From: Robiginitomaculum sp.
GTDB lineage: Bacteria > Pseudomonadota > Alphaproteobacteria > Caulobacterales > Maricaulaceae
DNA: 30,249 bases
Reading direction: 5' to 3'
Assembly (NCBI GenBank): GCA_021647375.1
Contig: JAKIUV010000024.1
Coordinates: forward strand, 1 to 30,249
Part shown: positions 1 to 8,215 of the stretch, piece after piece
Numbering within the stretch: position 1 is the stretch's first letter
How the letters are laid out: each line of letters starts with the position of its first letter
The notes under the pieces: generated by a model
Seen by the model: only the letters and a program-made list of their open reading frames with translations
Told to the model about the DNA's origin: nothing
The model's database searches: none
Program-made: the position numbers and the translations under genes

Positions 1-744
1 TGCCAATCCGGGTGACGTTCACATAGCCAAGGCACTTCGGATATGTGGCATGTTCGCTCTTCAATCCGGCCATGGCCGCCATTGGTTTGTGTGTAGGCGT
101 GACAGTTTTTTACACCCGCATCAAAAAACGTCCGCACATCATCATGTAGTTCACGCTGTTTCCCTTTCAGTGCCAGAAGATAATCACCCTTCTGTTTGCT
201 GATCTGGCGGGCAATTTGTTTCTGCGTTCCCATCGCATCTATAGTAATAATACAGCCTGTAATATTAAGCTTTTTGAGTAATGCAGGGATAGCCGTGATT
301 TCATTGCTCTTGTCCGCGACGGCTTCTTGCACCAAAACCTCCCTGCCTCATAAGCATAAGCAGAGACAATATGCAGCGCATCTTTGCCTGAATTATCAGT
401 TCCAGAGCCGCACAACCGTTTGCCGTCAAGCGCAACCACGCCTTTAATCCGCCCACACAGGCTAGTAACCCACGTCGAGAAAGCCATATCCAACTCCTTG
501 GGCACCAGTGAAGCGAGTACGCGGCGCAAAGTTTGGCGGGCGCGATGCCGTGTTGATAAGGCAAAATTGCACGTAACCATGATAATTCTCGTGTGCAAAT
601 ATACTCTATTTCATCAAAATCTTCACCACGACACAGAACACCAGTTAAGATAGCCAGTAATATTTCCTCCAAAGGATAGGTTGTCATGCCAACAATCCGA
701 GGGTCAGAAACCGTCTTAAGTGAGGACAAAAAATCAATCTGCAT
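1..744 (-). pseudogene. ISAs1-family DDE transposase, frameshifted and cut by the window edge
   Basis: Three consecutive reverse-strand frames together read as one ISAs1-family transposase. The first piece starts at the ATG at 744 (an in-frame TTG lies at 750) and carries the family N-terminus (SDPRIVGMTTYPLEEILLA). The second has RRVLASLVPKEL and ALDGKRL, which holds the first catalytic Asp. The third has ITIDAMGTQKQIA (second Asp) and GGHGRIEER (catalytic Glu) and is still open at base 1. The frame changes near 537-547 and again near 334-346. Both shifts have the same sense, each equivalent to one base lost or two gained. All three DDE residues remain, but no single frame spans them, so this copy is probably inactive. 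The C-terminal end and the far inverted repeat lie outside the window. I could not define the terminal repeat or target duplication on the right side. Confidence 0.88.
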
Positions 745-815
745 AGCCAAAACTCCGTTTTGGCCATCAGAATCTAATGTGATTCATAAAACATTAATAA
801 TTCCGCCCTGGCTTT

Positions 816-2318
816 CTAATAAGCAACATTGACACCAATAATGACACCAATGCTGGTCGCGTCAACATCACTATGGGTTTCGCCCGGGGCAAGATTGCCA
901 CCACTGATAAAGTTCAATGGCGCATACCCCTCTACAAGCACACCTTCCGTGAATAATTTAGCGCTCTCACTTAAGAACAGGGCAGAACCAACGACCCATT
1001 GGTTTTGGCGCTCCCAGGGAGAGCCATCAGGCCCAGCGACAAAATTGCTAAATTCAAATGAAAGGTCAGCTTTCTTGTCTTTGAACGTAGTTGTGTATTT
1101 TCCGCCTAACAAGAAACTGGAAACCTTGCTAGCGGGAAATATATCTAGTGGGGCTGTTGGGTTAAATGTACCCGGCCATACATTTACAGTTTTATCAAAT
1201 TCTGCCTGTAGGGTTAAATTGCCCAACCGTGCCCGGCCATAGGCGGCCCAAGCTGGATTTGCGGCAGGGCATACCTGAAAATGAACCACTGGAAATGACT
1301 GACAATAGGCACTGCCGCGTTCGTAAGAGGCGCCGAACATTATCTCTTTTGAGCCTTCGCCTAGGTTAAATGTATAATTGGCATCTACAACATAGTTGTT
1401 TAACTTGCTAGGTACGTTAGTGCCATTTACAGGAACATTCGCGGCTCTGAACTGGGAGCCGCCTTGAACGGCTTGAGCGCGAATGTGAAGCCCGTTTTTA
1501 CTGTACCCGAACAAAGCACCATTGGCTAAGCCGCCGAAAGCATGCCAATTTGTCGAGCCTGTAAACGGGTTAACGGTATCGGTCAGGCCAAATGGTGTAT
1601 TCATTTTACCAATTGCACCGTAAATAGGTGACTTATTTAAATTGCCAAACAATACATAACCTTGGCGTAACTGGACTTGATTGCGGCTAAGAGCGGTATT
1701 GGTACCAGCGCCAAAACTTTGTTCCGGGTCATATAGGAATTCACCATAGGCAGTAACCCAGTCCCCAATATTTGCCGTGAAACTGGTTTGTGCGGAATGG
1801 ATCGTGGCTTCGGATACGACCTTACCCACTTGATTGTTTGCTGTTGGGTGGCGCATCAAATAGCCAAATTCGCTATCACGGTTGCTACTCCAATAATTGG
1901 CAATTGCTGTTATTGAACCGCCAATATAGACAGAATTATTTGCCAACCTACCATCTTGTTTGTGCTGTAATAACAAGAGTTGTTTGCTATTGATATTTAA
2001 GGTGGGGTCTAGCATGTCATAGGAATAAGAGTGATTTAATTTAATTACGCCATCAGTCCCGCCTGCAGCCATACGAGGCGCTTCCTTTGTCGATACGGCG
2101 GGGGCGGGTATGCGGGTTAGGGTAGAATCTTCAAGTCCTTGTTCGATTTCTTGCAAACGAGCTTTATATTGCTTGTTTTCCATTTCTAGCCGCTCAAGTC
2201 GCTCCATTATTTTTGCCAAATTGTCCGTTGCTACAGTCGTTTTTTCTTGGGCATAGCCAGAGGATGCGACGCTTAAGGCAAAGAGGCTTATAGTAGTTAT
2301 AGCAAGAGATTTGATCAT
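816..2318 (-). CDS. Outer-membrane porin with N-terminal coiled coil, LbtU/DUF3573-like
   Basis: This 500-residue protein has a Sec signal peptide (cleavage likely after SSGYA, about residue 23). Next comes a charged heptad-rich segment at about residues 32-66 (IMERLERLEMENKQYKARL), typical of trimeric or periplasm-spanning coiled coils. The long remainder is rich in alternating aromatic and polar beta strands and ends in GVNVAY, an aromatic C-terminus as recognised by the BAM complex. The segment QGYVLFGNLNKSPIYGAIGK followed by MNTPFGLTDT resembles the DUF3573/LbtU family of siderophore-associated porins known from Legionella and Francisella. That assignment is from memory of the motif, so the substrate is open. 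GGAAAG six bases upstream of the ATG supports the start. It stands alone, between the IS remnant and the ada locus. Confidence 0.72.
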   Translation of the reverse strand: MIKSLAITTISLFALSVASSGYAQEKTTVATDNLAKIMERLERLEMENKQYKARLQEIEQGLEDSTLTRIPAPAVSTKEAPRMAAGGTDGVIKLNHSYSYDMLDPTLNINSKQLLLLQHKQDGRLANNSVYIGGSITAIANYWSSNRDSEFGYLMRHPTANNQVGKVVSEATIHSAQTSFTANIGDWVTAYGEFLYDPEQSFGAGTNTALSRNQVQLRQGYVLFGNLNKSPIYGAIGKMNTPFGLTDTVNPFTGSTNWHAFGGLANGALFGYSKNGLHIRAQAVQGGSQFRAANVPVNGTNVPSKLNNYVVDANYTFNLGEGSKEIMFGASYERGSAYCQSFPVVHFQVCPAANPAWAAYGRARLGNLTLQAEFDKTVNVWPGTFNPTAPLDIFPASKVSSFLLGGKYTTTFKDKKADLSFEFSNFVAGPDGSPWERQNQWVVGSALFLSESAKLFTEGVLVEGYAPLNFISGGNLAPGETHSDVDATSIGVIIGVNVAY

Positions 2319-2492
2319 TTTTTCTTTCCAGATTGATTGATATGAGGTTGACTATTAATTGGCGTTAATAGGAGGGTGAAAAACTAATAAAACGTTAAGA
2401 AACGGACAAACTTCTTATGCTCTAGGAAGTGCTGTCTAGGCTAGCCTGCAGGCCATACACATAAAAACAAAAGAAAAAATGTGTTGTGGTTA

Positions 2493-3056
2493 TTACACGT
2501 GTGAACGTCGTTTTATCTCGCCCGGCGCGCGGCGGTATGTCTCTTTGAATACGGCATTGAAACGGCGCAGGGATTTGAAACCGGCCTGATAGGCGATTTC
2601 GGTCATGGGCAGGTCGGTTTCGTCGAGCAAGCGTTTGGCGCGCGCCACCCGTGCCGTTTTAGCGGCCTGGCCTGGTGTGGTGCCCAGATGTTTTTGGAAC
2701 AGGCGGCTCAGCTGGCGGGCGCCAATACCGAGCCTTGCGGCAAAGCTCTCCATATCCGTATCGTCGAGCGCCCCCGCATTGATCAAACGCAAAGCCCGCT
2801 CAACCGTGGTCTTGGTGCCGTTCCACGCAGGCGAAAACGGAGCCGTCTCGGGACGACAGCGCAAACAAGGTCGATACCCGGCCTGCTCACAGGCGGCGGC
2901 ACTGGGCAGAAACGTAATATTCACCGTCTTAGGCTGCGGCGCCGGACAAACAGGCCGACAATAAATCCGCGTCGTCTTAACGGCGATGAAGAACACCCCA
3001 TCAAAGGCGGCGTCCTTGCGCAAGCGGGCGGCATTGCAGGTATCAAAATCCAACAT
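2493..3056 (-). CDS. adaA: AdaA-type methylphosphotriester-DNA alkyltransferase / AraC regulator
   Basis: From the chosen ATG the protein has 187 residues. Residues 10-70 are the Ada metal-binding domain, with four cysteines at C33, C37, C64 and C67 (IYCRPVCPA and YRPCLRCRPE). The spacing is exactly that of E. coli Ada C38/C42/C69/C72, where the first cysteine takes the methyl group from phosphotriesters. Residues 80-185 are a double helix-turn-helix AraC domain (MTEIAYQAGFKSLRRFNAVF). The O6-methylguanine methyltransferase domain of full Ada and the AlkA domain of other fusions are both absent. Family members begin MLDxDxC, which favours 3056. ATGs at 3080 and 3107 are alternatives, the latter with a GGAAAC upstream. 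The open frame runs on to 3335 but overlaps the divergent gene, so that extension is not believed. It is transcribed divergently from the PEP-mutase-like/ogt pair. Confidence 0.88.
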   Translation of the reverse strand: MLDFDTCNAARLRKDAAFDGVFFIAVKTTRIYCRPVCPAPQPKTVNITFLPSAAACEQAGYRPCLRCRPETAPFSPAWNGTKTTVERALRLINAGALDDTDMESFAARLGIGARQLSRLFQKHLGTTPGQAAKTARVARAKRLLDETDLPMTEIAYQAGFKSLRRFNAVFKETYRRAPGEIKRRSHV

Positions 3057-3179
3057 ACCGCATTCAAGCAAAATCTCCATGCTTTGGAAATAGCAAAAAA
3101 CGACCATGTCCGTTTCCGGCCAGTCATAATTATATGTTGGTATATGGTCTTTCAAAACAAAATGAGCTTGGAGATGATA
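3057..3179. promoter_or_regulatory. Divergent promoter region of the adaA and PEP-mutase/ogt units
   Basis: About 120 bases separate the adaA start from the start of the PEP-mutase-like gene. Both units must be driven from here, and methylated AdaA is the expected activator by analogy with Ada systems. I see AT-rich stretches (around 3125-3165) but no convincing match to a known Ada box, so the operator is not located. Confidence 0.4.
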
Positions 3180-3941
3180 ATGACAACAAGACAAATACAG
3201 GCATTTAAAGATTTGCATGTCCGGGGTAACCCGCTTGTTCTTTACAATATTTGGAACGCGGGTACGGCAAAAATTGTTGCGCGTGCTGGTGCCAAAGCCA
3301 TTGCAACGGGGAGCGCTTCTGTTGCGGGGGCACATGGGTATCCGGACGGCGAAAAACTACCGCTTGAAGCGGCGTTGGATAATCTGAAACTGATTATAGA
3401 TGCTGTGGATATACCCGTGAGCATTGATTTGGAAAGCGGCTACGGGGCAAAGCCACAAACAGTCGCTGATACGGTGGTGCAGGCCGTAGAGTTGGGCGCC
3501 GTTGGCTTTAATCTTGAAGACCAGATTATGGGCGCGGGTGCGCTTTACGGTATCCTGGAACAAGCTGCCCGTATTGCGGCGGCGCGTAAAGCTTTGGACG
3601 GGGCTGGGGTTCCGGCCTTTATCAATGCCCGCACCGATGTGTTTTTGCAGGCGGGAGGCGAGGCGCACATGGAGGGCTTGCTGGACGAGGTTATACAAAG
3701 AGCGCGAGCCTATAGCAGGCAGGGGGCAGACGGGTTGTTCGTACCCGGACTTGTTGACGCGGCGGCGATTAAAACGCTGTGCGAAATATCGCCTATGCCA
3801 GTAAATATTATGATGATGCCCGGCTGTCCGGATGTGGAAGCTTTGTCCAAATTAGGGGTTGCCCGTATCAGCTATGGCCCTGGGCCTTATGTGCGTGCCA
3901 TGGAAGGTGTTGCTGAACAGGCCAAGGCGGTTTACTCATAA
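3180..3941 (+). CDS. Isocitrate lyase / PEP mutase superfamily protein
   Basis: This 253-residue TIM-barrel protein belongs to the PEP mutase / isocitrate lyase superfamily. The motifs are SIDLESGYG (D83, E85; Mg2+-site region), NLEDQ and FINARTD. Members include PEP phosphomutase, 2-methylisocitrate lyase and oxaloacetate decarboxylase. The classical lyase KKCGH loop is not seen, so the reaction cannot be named. The ATG at 3180 is chosen because GGAG (3170-3173) stands six bases before it; in-frame ATGs at 3162 and 3174 are less well placed. The stop is 22 bases before ogt, so the two are likely one transcript. The position between adaA and ogt suggests induction by alkylation stress, which is inference. 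Confidence 0.85.
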   Translation: MTTRQIQAFKDLHVRGNPLVLYNIWNAGTAKIVARAGAKAIATGSASVAGAHGYPDGEKLPLEAALDNLKLIIDAVDIPVSIDLESGYGAKPQTVADTVVQAVELGAVGFNLEDQIMGAGALYGILEQAARIAAARKALDGAGVPAFINARTDVFLQAGGEAHMEGLLDEVIQRARAYSRQGADGLFVPGLVDAAAIKTLCEISPMPVNIMMMPGCPDVEALSKLGVARISYGPGPYVRAMEGVAEQAKAVYS

Positions 3942-3963
3942 TGGATAAAGTGGAGATATAAAT

Positions 3964-4503
3964 ATGCGTGATTTGAAGAAGACTTCGGATAAAATCGCTT
4001 ATTATGATTATCTGGACACGCCGATTGGGTCTTTGCTTTTGGCGGGGTGTGATAGTTATTTGCGGTTTGTTAGTTTTCCTGAGGCTGCCAAAGGTCACGC
4101 AGGTCATACTCCGCGCGAGCCATTGCCCGCGTGGAGCCAAGATCGTTCCAAATTCACGCAAGCGCGGCGGGAGCTAAGTGAGTATTTCGCAGGTACGCGC
4201 ACCAAATTTACTGTGCCCTTAAAGCTGAGCGGGACAGAGTTTCAACGCGCTGTCTGGGGGGCTTTACAAGATGTGCCTTACGGGGAAACCTGTTCCTATG
4301 GTCATATCGCCCACGCCATTAACAACCCCAAATCCAGCCGAGCCGTTGGCGGGGCTAATAACGCCAACCCCATCCCTGTCATTGTGCCGTGCCACCGCAT
4401 TATCGGTGCCGATAAATCTATGACCGGTTTCGGCGGCGGCATACCGACCAAAGAATTTTTGCTGGACTTGGAGGGCCGGGTTGCTGGCACAAGGTTATTA
4501 TAG
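3964..4503 (+). CDS. ogt: Methylated-DNA--[protein]-cysteine S-methyltransferase
   Basis: This 179-residue suicide enzyme transfers the methyl group from O6-methylguanine (and O4-methylthymine) in DNA to its own cysteine. The acceptor is C143 in IVPCHRIIG. The helix-turn-helix DNA-binding part precedes it (GTEFQRAVWGAL, YGHIAHAI, SSRAVGGANNANP), and an Ogt-type N-terminal domain spans residues 12-80 (YDYLDTPIGSLLLAG). Length and layout are those of Ogt/AdaB. GGAG at 3952-3955 supports the start. With the separate AdaA it reconstitutes the functions fused in E. coli Ada, an arrangement also known from Bacillus adaA/adaB. It is the second gene of the PEP-mutase-like unit. Confidence 0.93.
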   Translation: MRDLKKTSDKIAYYDYLDTPIGSLLLAGCDSYLRFVSFPEAAKGHAGHTPREPLPAWSQDRSKFTQARRELSEYFAGTRTKFTVPLKLSGTEFQRAVWGALQDVPYGETCSYGHIAHAINNPKSSRAVGGANNANPIPVIVPCHRIIGADKSMTGFGGGIPTKEFLLDLEGRVAGTRLL

Positions 4504-4587
4504 TCCCCATATGATTATGATTTACTTTCCCGCTTGAACCGACTATTTGCTACGTTCAGAGTTATAATTTTTAATGAGGGGCATAGT

Positions 4588-5448
4588 ATGAACCATATTT
4601 CCAAAACATTTTTAATGACCGCTGTTAGCGCCACTCTCGGGTTATCAGTCCTGACGGCCTGTGGGGATACAGGGCTTGCGGACGGGATAAAATTCGAACA
4701 GGCGGGCGATTTTGAACAAGCTTATGCGGCTTTTTTGCCCGCCGCTACCAAAGGCGATAAGCTGGCGCAACATAAATTGGGCGTACTTTATATGAACGGC
4801 ACGGGTGTGGCGCAATCGGACGTCGACGCATTTAAATGGTTTTTAAAAGCGGCGGAGCAAGGCAATTTGGATTCGCAGTTTAATACCGGACTTTTTTACA
4901 TAAATGGGCGCGGCACGGCACCGTCTTATGAGAGCGCCTATAACTGGTATCTTAAGGCGGCGGAAGCGGGCCACAAAGACGCGCAGCTTAATTTGGGTAA
5001 TATGTTTTTAAAAGGTACGGGCGTTCCAGTGTCTAATGAAGAGGCCTATAAGTGGTATAGCAAAGCCGCCGCCCAAGGTCAGGCCATTGCCCAATACAAT
5101 GTCGGCGCTATGATGCGGGCCGGGCAAGGCACACCAAAAGACATCACCAATGGTATTGAATGGCTCCGCAAAGCCGCCGCCCTGGGCAATGCAGACGCGC
5201 TCTATAGCATGGGTATGATTTACCAAAAAGGTGAAGTGTTGGGCGAGTCGCCCACGGACGCCGCCGGGTTTTTCCTAAAGGCTGCCGATAAAGGCCACGC
5301 CGAAGCCCAATTCGCCGCTGGCCTGGCTCTGGTCAATGGCTACGGTGTTACCAAAGATTTGAACAAAGCAGTCTTCTGGTTCAGACAATCCGCCGCCAAG
5401 GGCAACCAAAACTCAATCGCGGCTCTAAGGCAGCTCGGTGCACAATAA
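4588..5448 (+). CDS. Sel1-repeat (TPR-like) lipoprotein
   Basis: This 286-residue protein begins with a lipoprotein signal (SVLTACGD, lipidated Cys25). About seven Sel1 repeats of 36 residues follow, recognisable as A..LG.(M/L)Y..G.GV...(D/E)A..W..KAAEQG. Sel1 proteins are solenoid scaffolds for protein-protein contacts; no enzymatic motif is present. The ATG at 4588 is preceded by GAGGGG (4576-4581), which decides the start against an upstream TTG in frame at 4534. A TATAAT at 4563-4568 could be a -10 element, but no good -35 stands at the right distance. The gene is monocistronic, with a strong terminator 22 bases after the stop. Lipidation suggests attachment to the inner or outer membrane facing the periplasm. 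The partner is unknown. Confidence 0.88.
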   Translation: MNHISKTFLMTAVSATLGLSVLTACGDTGLADGIKFEQAGDFEQAYAAFLPAATKGDKLAQHKLGVLYMNGTGVAQSDVDAFKWFLKAAEQGNLDSQFNTGLFYINGRGTAPSYESAYNWYLKAAEAGHKDAQLNLGNMFLKGTGVPVSNEEAYKWYSKAAAQGQAIAQYNVGAMMRAGQGTPKDITNGIEWLRKAAALGNADALYSMGMIYQKGEVLGESPTDAAGFFLKAADKGHAEAQFAAGLALVNGYGVTKDLNKAVFWFRQSAAKGNQNSIAALRQLGAQ

Positions 5449-5469
5449 GTTTACCGAAATACAGATATG

Positions 5470-5501
5470 AAAAAACCCGGCAGTCACCTGCCGGGTTTTT
5501 T
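5470..5501. terminator. Bidirectional rho-independent terminator
   Basis: A perfect 14-bp stem (5470-5483 paired with 5488-5501, core CCCGGCAG/CTGCCGGG) closes a four-base TCAC loop. The arms end in six A and six T, so it works as an intrinsic terminator in both directions. It lies between the convergent ends of the Sel1 lipoprotein gene (5448) and hppA (5526). Confidence 0.95.
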
Positions 5502-5525
5502 GTTTTAACTCTATATGTCTGTCGC

Positions 5526-7580
5526 CTAGAACAAGCCGGACACTGTTAACAGCGGTGCAATCACCAAACTGACGATTGCCATGACATTGATCAGGATATT
5601 CATAGCTGGGCCTGATGTATCCTTGAACGGGTCACCAACGGTATCGCCAACAACGACCGCCGCATGGGTATCCGTGCCCTTACCGCCGTGATTGCCTTTC
5701 TCCACATGTTTTTTGGCGTTATCCCAGGCACCGCCTGCATTGGCCATAAAGAGCGCCATGAGTACACAGGTTAGAAGTGCGCCAGCCAGAAAACCGCCGA
5801 GGGCTTCTGCGCCGAGTACAAATCCAACCAGCGGCGGTACGCCAACGGCGATTGCACCAGGTAGCAACATTTTCTTCAAGGCCGCCGTGGTGGCAATATC
5901 AACGCATTTTGCTGTGTCAGGGTCAGCCTTGCCTTCCAGAAGGCCGGGGATTTCTTTAAACTGGCGACGGATTTCATTGATCATTTCAAAGGCCGCATCG
6001 CCCACCGCTGTCATAGTGATGGCGGCTACCAAGAACGGAATTGTACCGCCGATAAACAGGCCAACCAACACTTTCGGATTGGAAAGTTCCATGGAGAAAG
6101 CCCCGTGATGTGCCTGTACCGCCGCGCCAAACGCGACAATGATTGCCAAGGCGGCAAGTGCGGCCGCGCCGATGGCAAAGCCTTTGCCAATCGCTGCCGT
6201 CGTATTGCCCAACTCGTCTAGGCCGTCGGTGATTTCGCGGACATCTTCGCCCATGCCGGCCATTTCTGCAATACCGCCAGCATTATCAGCCACAGGGCCG
6301 TAAGCGTCGATGGCCATCGTAATGCCGACCGTAGCCAACATGCCAACGGCGGCAATACCAACACCGTAAATACCAACCAAAGAGGTCGAGATGAAAACAA
6401 TCGTCGCCAGTACCAAGAGGGGAATAACCACTGATTGCATGCCAACGCTAAGGCCGGTGATCATAACTGTCGCCGCGCCTGTTTCGCCGGATTTAGCGAT
6501 TTTACGCACCGGAGAGCCGCCCGTATAATATTCGGTGATCAGGCCGATGGCTACACCACCAGCCGCACCACAAACAACCGCCAACCAAACATTGAGCGGC
6601 TTGTCAATATCGTCCAATGCAGCGACATCAATACCAATGTTTTGAATGAGGAAATAAGCTGCCGCCAAAAATAGAACTGGCGCACCCAAAGTACCAATAC
6701 GAAGTGCCGTCGCCGGAGCCGCACCCGCAAACATTTTAACCACACCAATCATCAAGATAGACGCCAGCAAGCCCATAGTTGCCAAGGCGAGTGGCAAGAA
6801 CATCAAGGCCGTACTACCCATAATCGCAGCAATCGCAATAGAGGCAATCATGGCTCCGCAATAGCTTTCGAAAATATCCGAGCCCATGCCCGCAACATCA
6901 CCAACATTATCACCAACATTATCAGCGATTACGCCGGGGTTACGTGGGTCGTCTTCGGGGATACCAGCTTCAAGCTTGCCGACCAAGTCGGCACCAACAT
7001 CGGCGGACTTGGTGAAAATACCGCCGCCAATCCGCGAAAACAAAGCCACACAAGACGCGCCAATACCAAAGCCCTCAAGTGCTTGTACATTAGTCTTTAG
7101 GCTCTCTGGCGATAAATCACCGCCGAGGCCGTAAACCATAAACAAACCACCCAAACCAATCAAGCCAAGCGCCGCAACACAAAGCCCCATGATAGAGCCG
7201 CCGAAGAACGCGACGGTCAAGGCCTTAGCCGAACCATGGTCTTTCGCCGCCGTAGCCGTGCGCACATTGGCTTTGGTCGCCGCATACATGCCGAGCCAGC
7301 CCGCAATGGACGAGGACACTGCCCCGACGATGACGGCTATACCAGTTTCCTTACCCAGCGCGACCCAGACAATAATGGTCAACACCACCAAAAACATGGT
7401 CAGCATTGTGTATTCGCGTTTCATAAACACCATGGCACCCAGATGGATTTGATCGCCAATTTTCTTGACCTTATCATCGCCTTCTGGATATTTTTTCACG
7501 ATAAAGTATAAAGCGAGCGCAATCAGCAGCCCAAGCACACCAACAATGGGTGGCAGTTTTACAAGTTCAGAAATAGGCAT
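5526..7580 (-). CDS. hppA: Membrane-bound ion-translocating pyrophosphatase, K+-dependent type
   Basis: This 684-residue polytopic protein with about 16 membrane helices couples PPi hydrolysis to cation transport. The PPi-binding signature is at residues 209-229 (EDDPRNPGVIADNVGDNVGD), and a second Asp-rich region is near the end (NAGGAWDNAKK, GDTVGDPFKDT). GNTTAAIGKG at 459-468 has the Ala and Gly that mark K+-dependent enzymes; K+-independent ones, including the Rhodospirillum enzyme, have Lys and Thr there. Glu238 in SDIFES sits where Na+-pumping enzymes such as that of Thermotoga carry theirs, so Na+ rather than H+ may be moved. That point is inference. AAGGGGG five bases before the ATG is a strong ribosome site. 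It lies 104 bases downstream of ppa on the same strand and ends at the bidirectional terminator. Confidence 0.95.
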   Translation of the reverse strand: MPISELVKLPPIVGVLGLLIALALYFIVKKYPEGDDKVKKIGDQIHLGAMVFMKREYTMLTMFLVVLTIIVWVALGKETGIAVIVGAVSSSIAGWLGMYAATKANVRTATAAKDHGSAKALTVAFFGGSIMGLCVAALGLIGLGGLFMVYGLGGDLSPESLKTNVQALEGFGIGASCVALFSRIGGGIFTKSADVGADLVGKLEAGIPEDDPRNPGVIADNVGDNVGDVAGMGSDIFESYCGAMIASIAIAAIMGSTALMFLPLALATMGLLASILMIGVVKMFAGAAPATALRIGTLGAPVLFLAAAYFLIQNIGIDVAALDDIDKPLNVWLAVVCGAAGGVAIGLITEYYTGGSPVRKIAKSGETGAATVMITGLSVGMQSVVIPLLVLATIVFISTSLVGIYGVGIAAVGMLATVGITMAIDAYGPVADNAGGIAEMAGMGEDVREITDGLDELGNTTAAIGKGFAIGAAALAALAIIVAFGAAVQAHHGAFSMELSNPKVLVGLFIGGTIPFLVAAITMTAVGDAAFEMINEIRRQFKEIPGLLEGKADPDTAKCVDIATTAALKKMLLPGAIAVGVPPLVGFVLGAEALGGFLAGALLTCVLMALFMANAGGAWDNAKKHVEKGNHGGKGTDTHAAVVVGDTVGDPFKDTSGPAMNILINVMAIVSLVIAPLLTVSGLF

Positions 7581-7684
7581 GTGTCCCCCTTAAGGATAGT
7601 TATAAAGTCCAAAATTTGATTATGGACGTTTTAAGGGGAATTTTGCAGTTGTCTAGGGTTTTTCTTGTGGGGATTTTTTGTACT

Positions 7685-8215
7685 TCAATCAGGGCTATAA
7701 GCCCTTATCGCCGTTTCTATCATTTTGCCCGCTTTGACCTTGTCTGCCCAGCCTTTGATTTTTACCCATTTGTCTTTTTCCAGATCTTTATAATGTTCGA
7801 AAAAATGCGGGATGCGTTGTTGGAGGACTTCTGGTAGGTCTTTGTAGGAGTTCACCTGATCGTAAAATGGCGTTAGTTTTGTGTGGGGCACGGCGACTAT
7901 TTTTTCGTCAAAGCCAGCCTCGTCTTCCATGAGCAAGACGCCGACGGGGCGGGCGCGGATGACACAGCCCGGCACCAAAGCCCGCTGGCCCACAACCAAA
8001 ACATCGGTCGGGTCACCGTCGTCGGAAAGCGTATGGGGAATAAAGCCGTAATTGCACGGATAGCGCATAGACGTATAAAGGAAGCGGTCAACAAACATCG
8101 CGCCGCTATCCTTATCCATTTCGTACTTAATCGGCTCACCGCCCAAGGGCACTTCGATAATAACATTAATATCAAAAGGCGGGTTTTCCCCAACCGCAAT
8201 TTTGGACATATCCAT
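7685..8215 (-). CDS. ppa: Soluble inorganic pyrophosphatase (family I)
   Basis: This 176-residue cytoplasmic enzyme hydrolyses PPi to two phosphates. The family I signature DGDPTDVLV gives the metal-binding aspartates. The N-terminal IEVPLGGEPIKYEMDK and MRYPCNYGFIPHT match bacterial Ppa, and the length is that of the E. coli enzyme. The frame is open to 8272, but the ATG at 8215 has GAGG six bases upstream and matches the usual N-terminus (MDMSKI), so it is preferred; ATG 8209 is possible. The same-strand hppA follows after about 100 bases without a clear terminator. The two genes may share a transcript even though their products compete for PPi. Confidence 0.95.
   Translation of the reverse strand: MDMSKIAVGENPPFDINVIIEVPLGGEPIKYEMDKDSGAMFVDRFLYTSMRYPCNYGFIPHTLSDDGDPTDVLVVGQRALVPGCVIRARPVGVLLMEDEAGFDEKIVAVPHTKLTPFYDQVNSYKDLPEVLQQRIPHFFEHYKDLEKDKWVKIKGWADKVKAGKMIETAIRAYSPD

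Noticed and set aside
2402..2492. Terminator for adaA in the T-rich stretch near 2470
   Set aside because: The only stem before the T run is four base pairs (GTGT/ACAC), too weak to support a call.
2688..3179. Long forward-strand frame leading into the PEP-mutase-like gene
   Set aside because: It lies antisense to adaA, shows no recognisable motifs, and the enzyme's homology begins only at about 3190.
3057..3335. A 93-residue N-terminal extension of AdaA in the same frame
   Set aside because: It lacks Ada homology, is rich in unusual composition, and overlaps the start of the divergent gene, whose start is supported by GGAG and homology.
5692..7511. Several forward-strand open frames opposite hppA
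   Set aside because: They are antisense shadows of a strongly conserved gene and have no ribosome sites or motifs.
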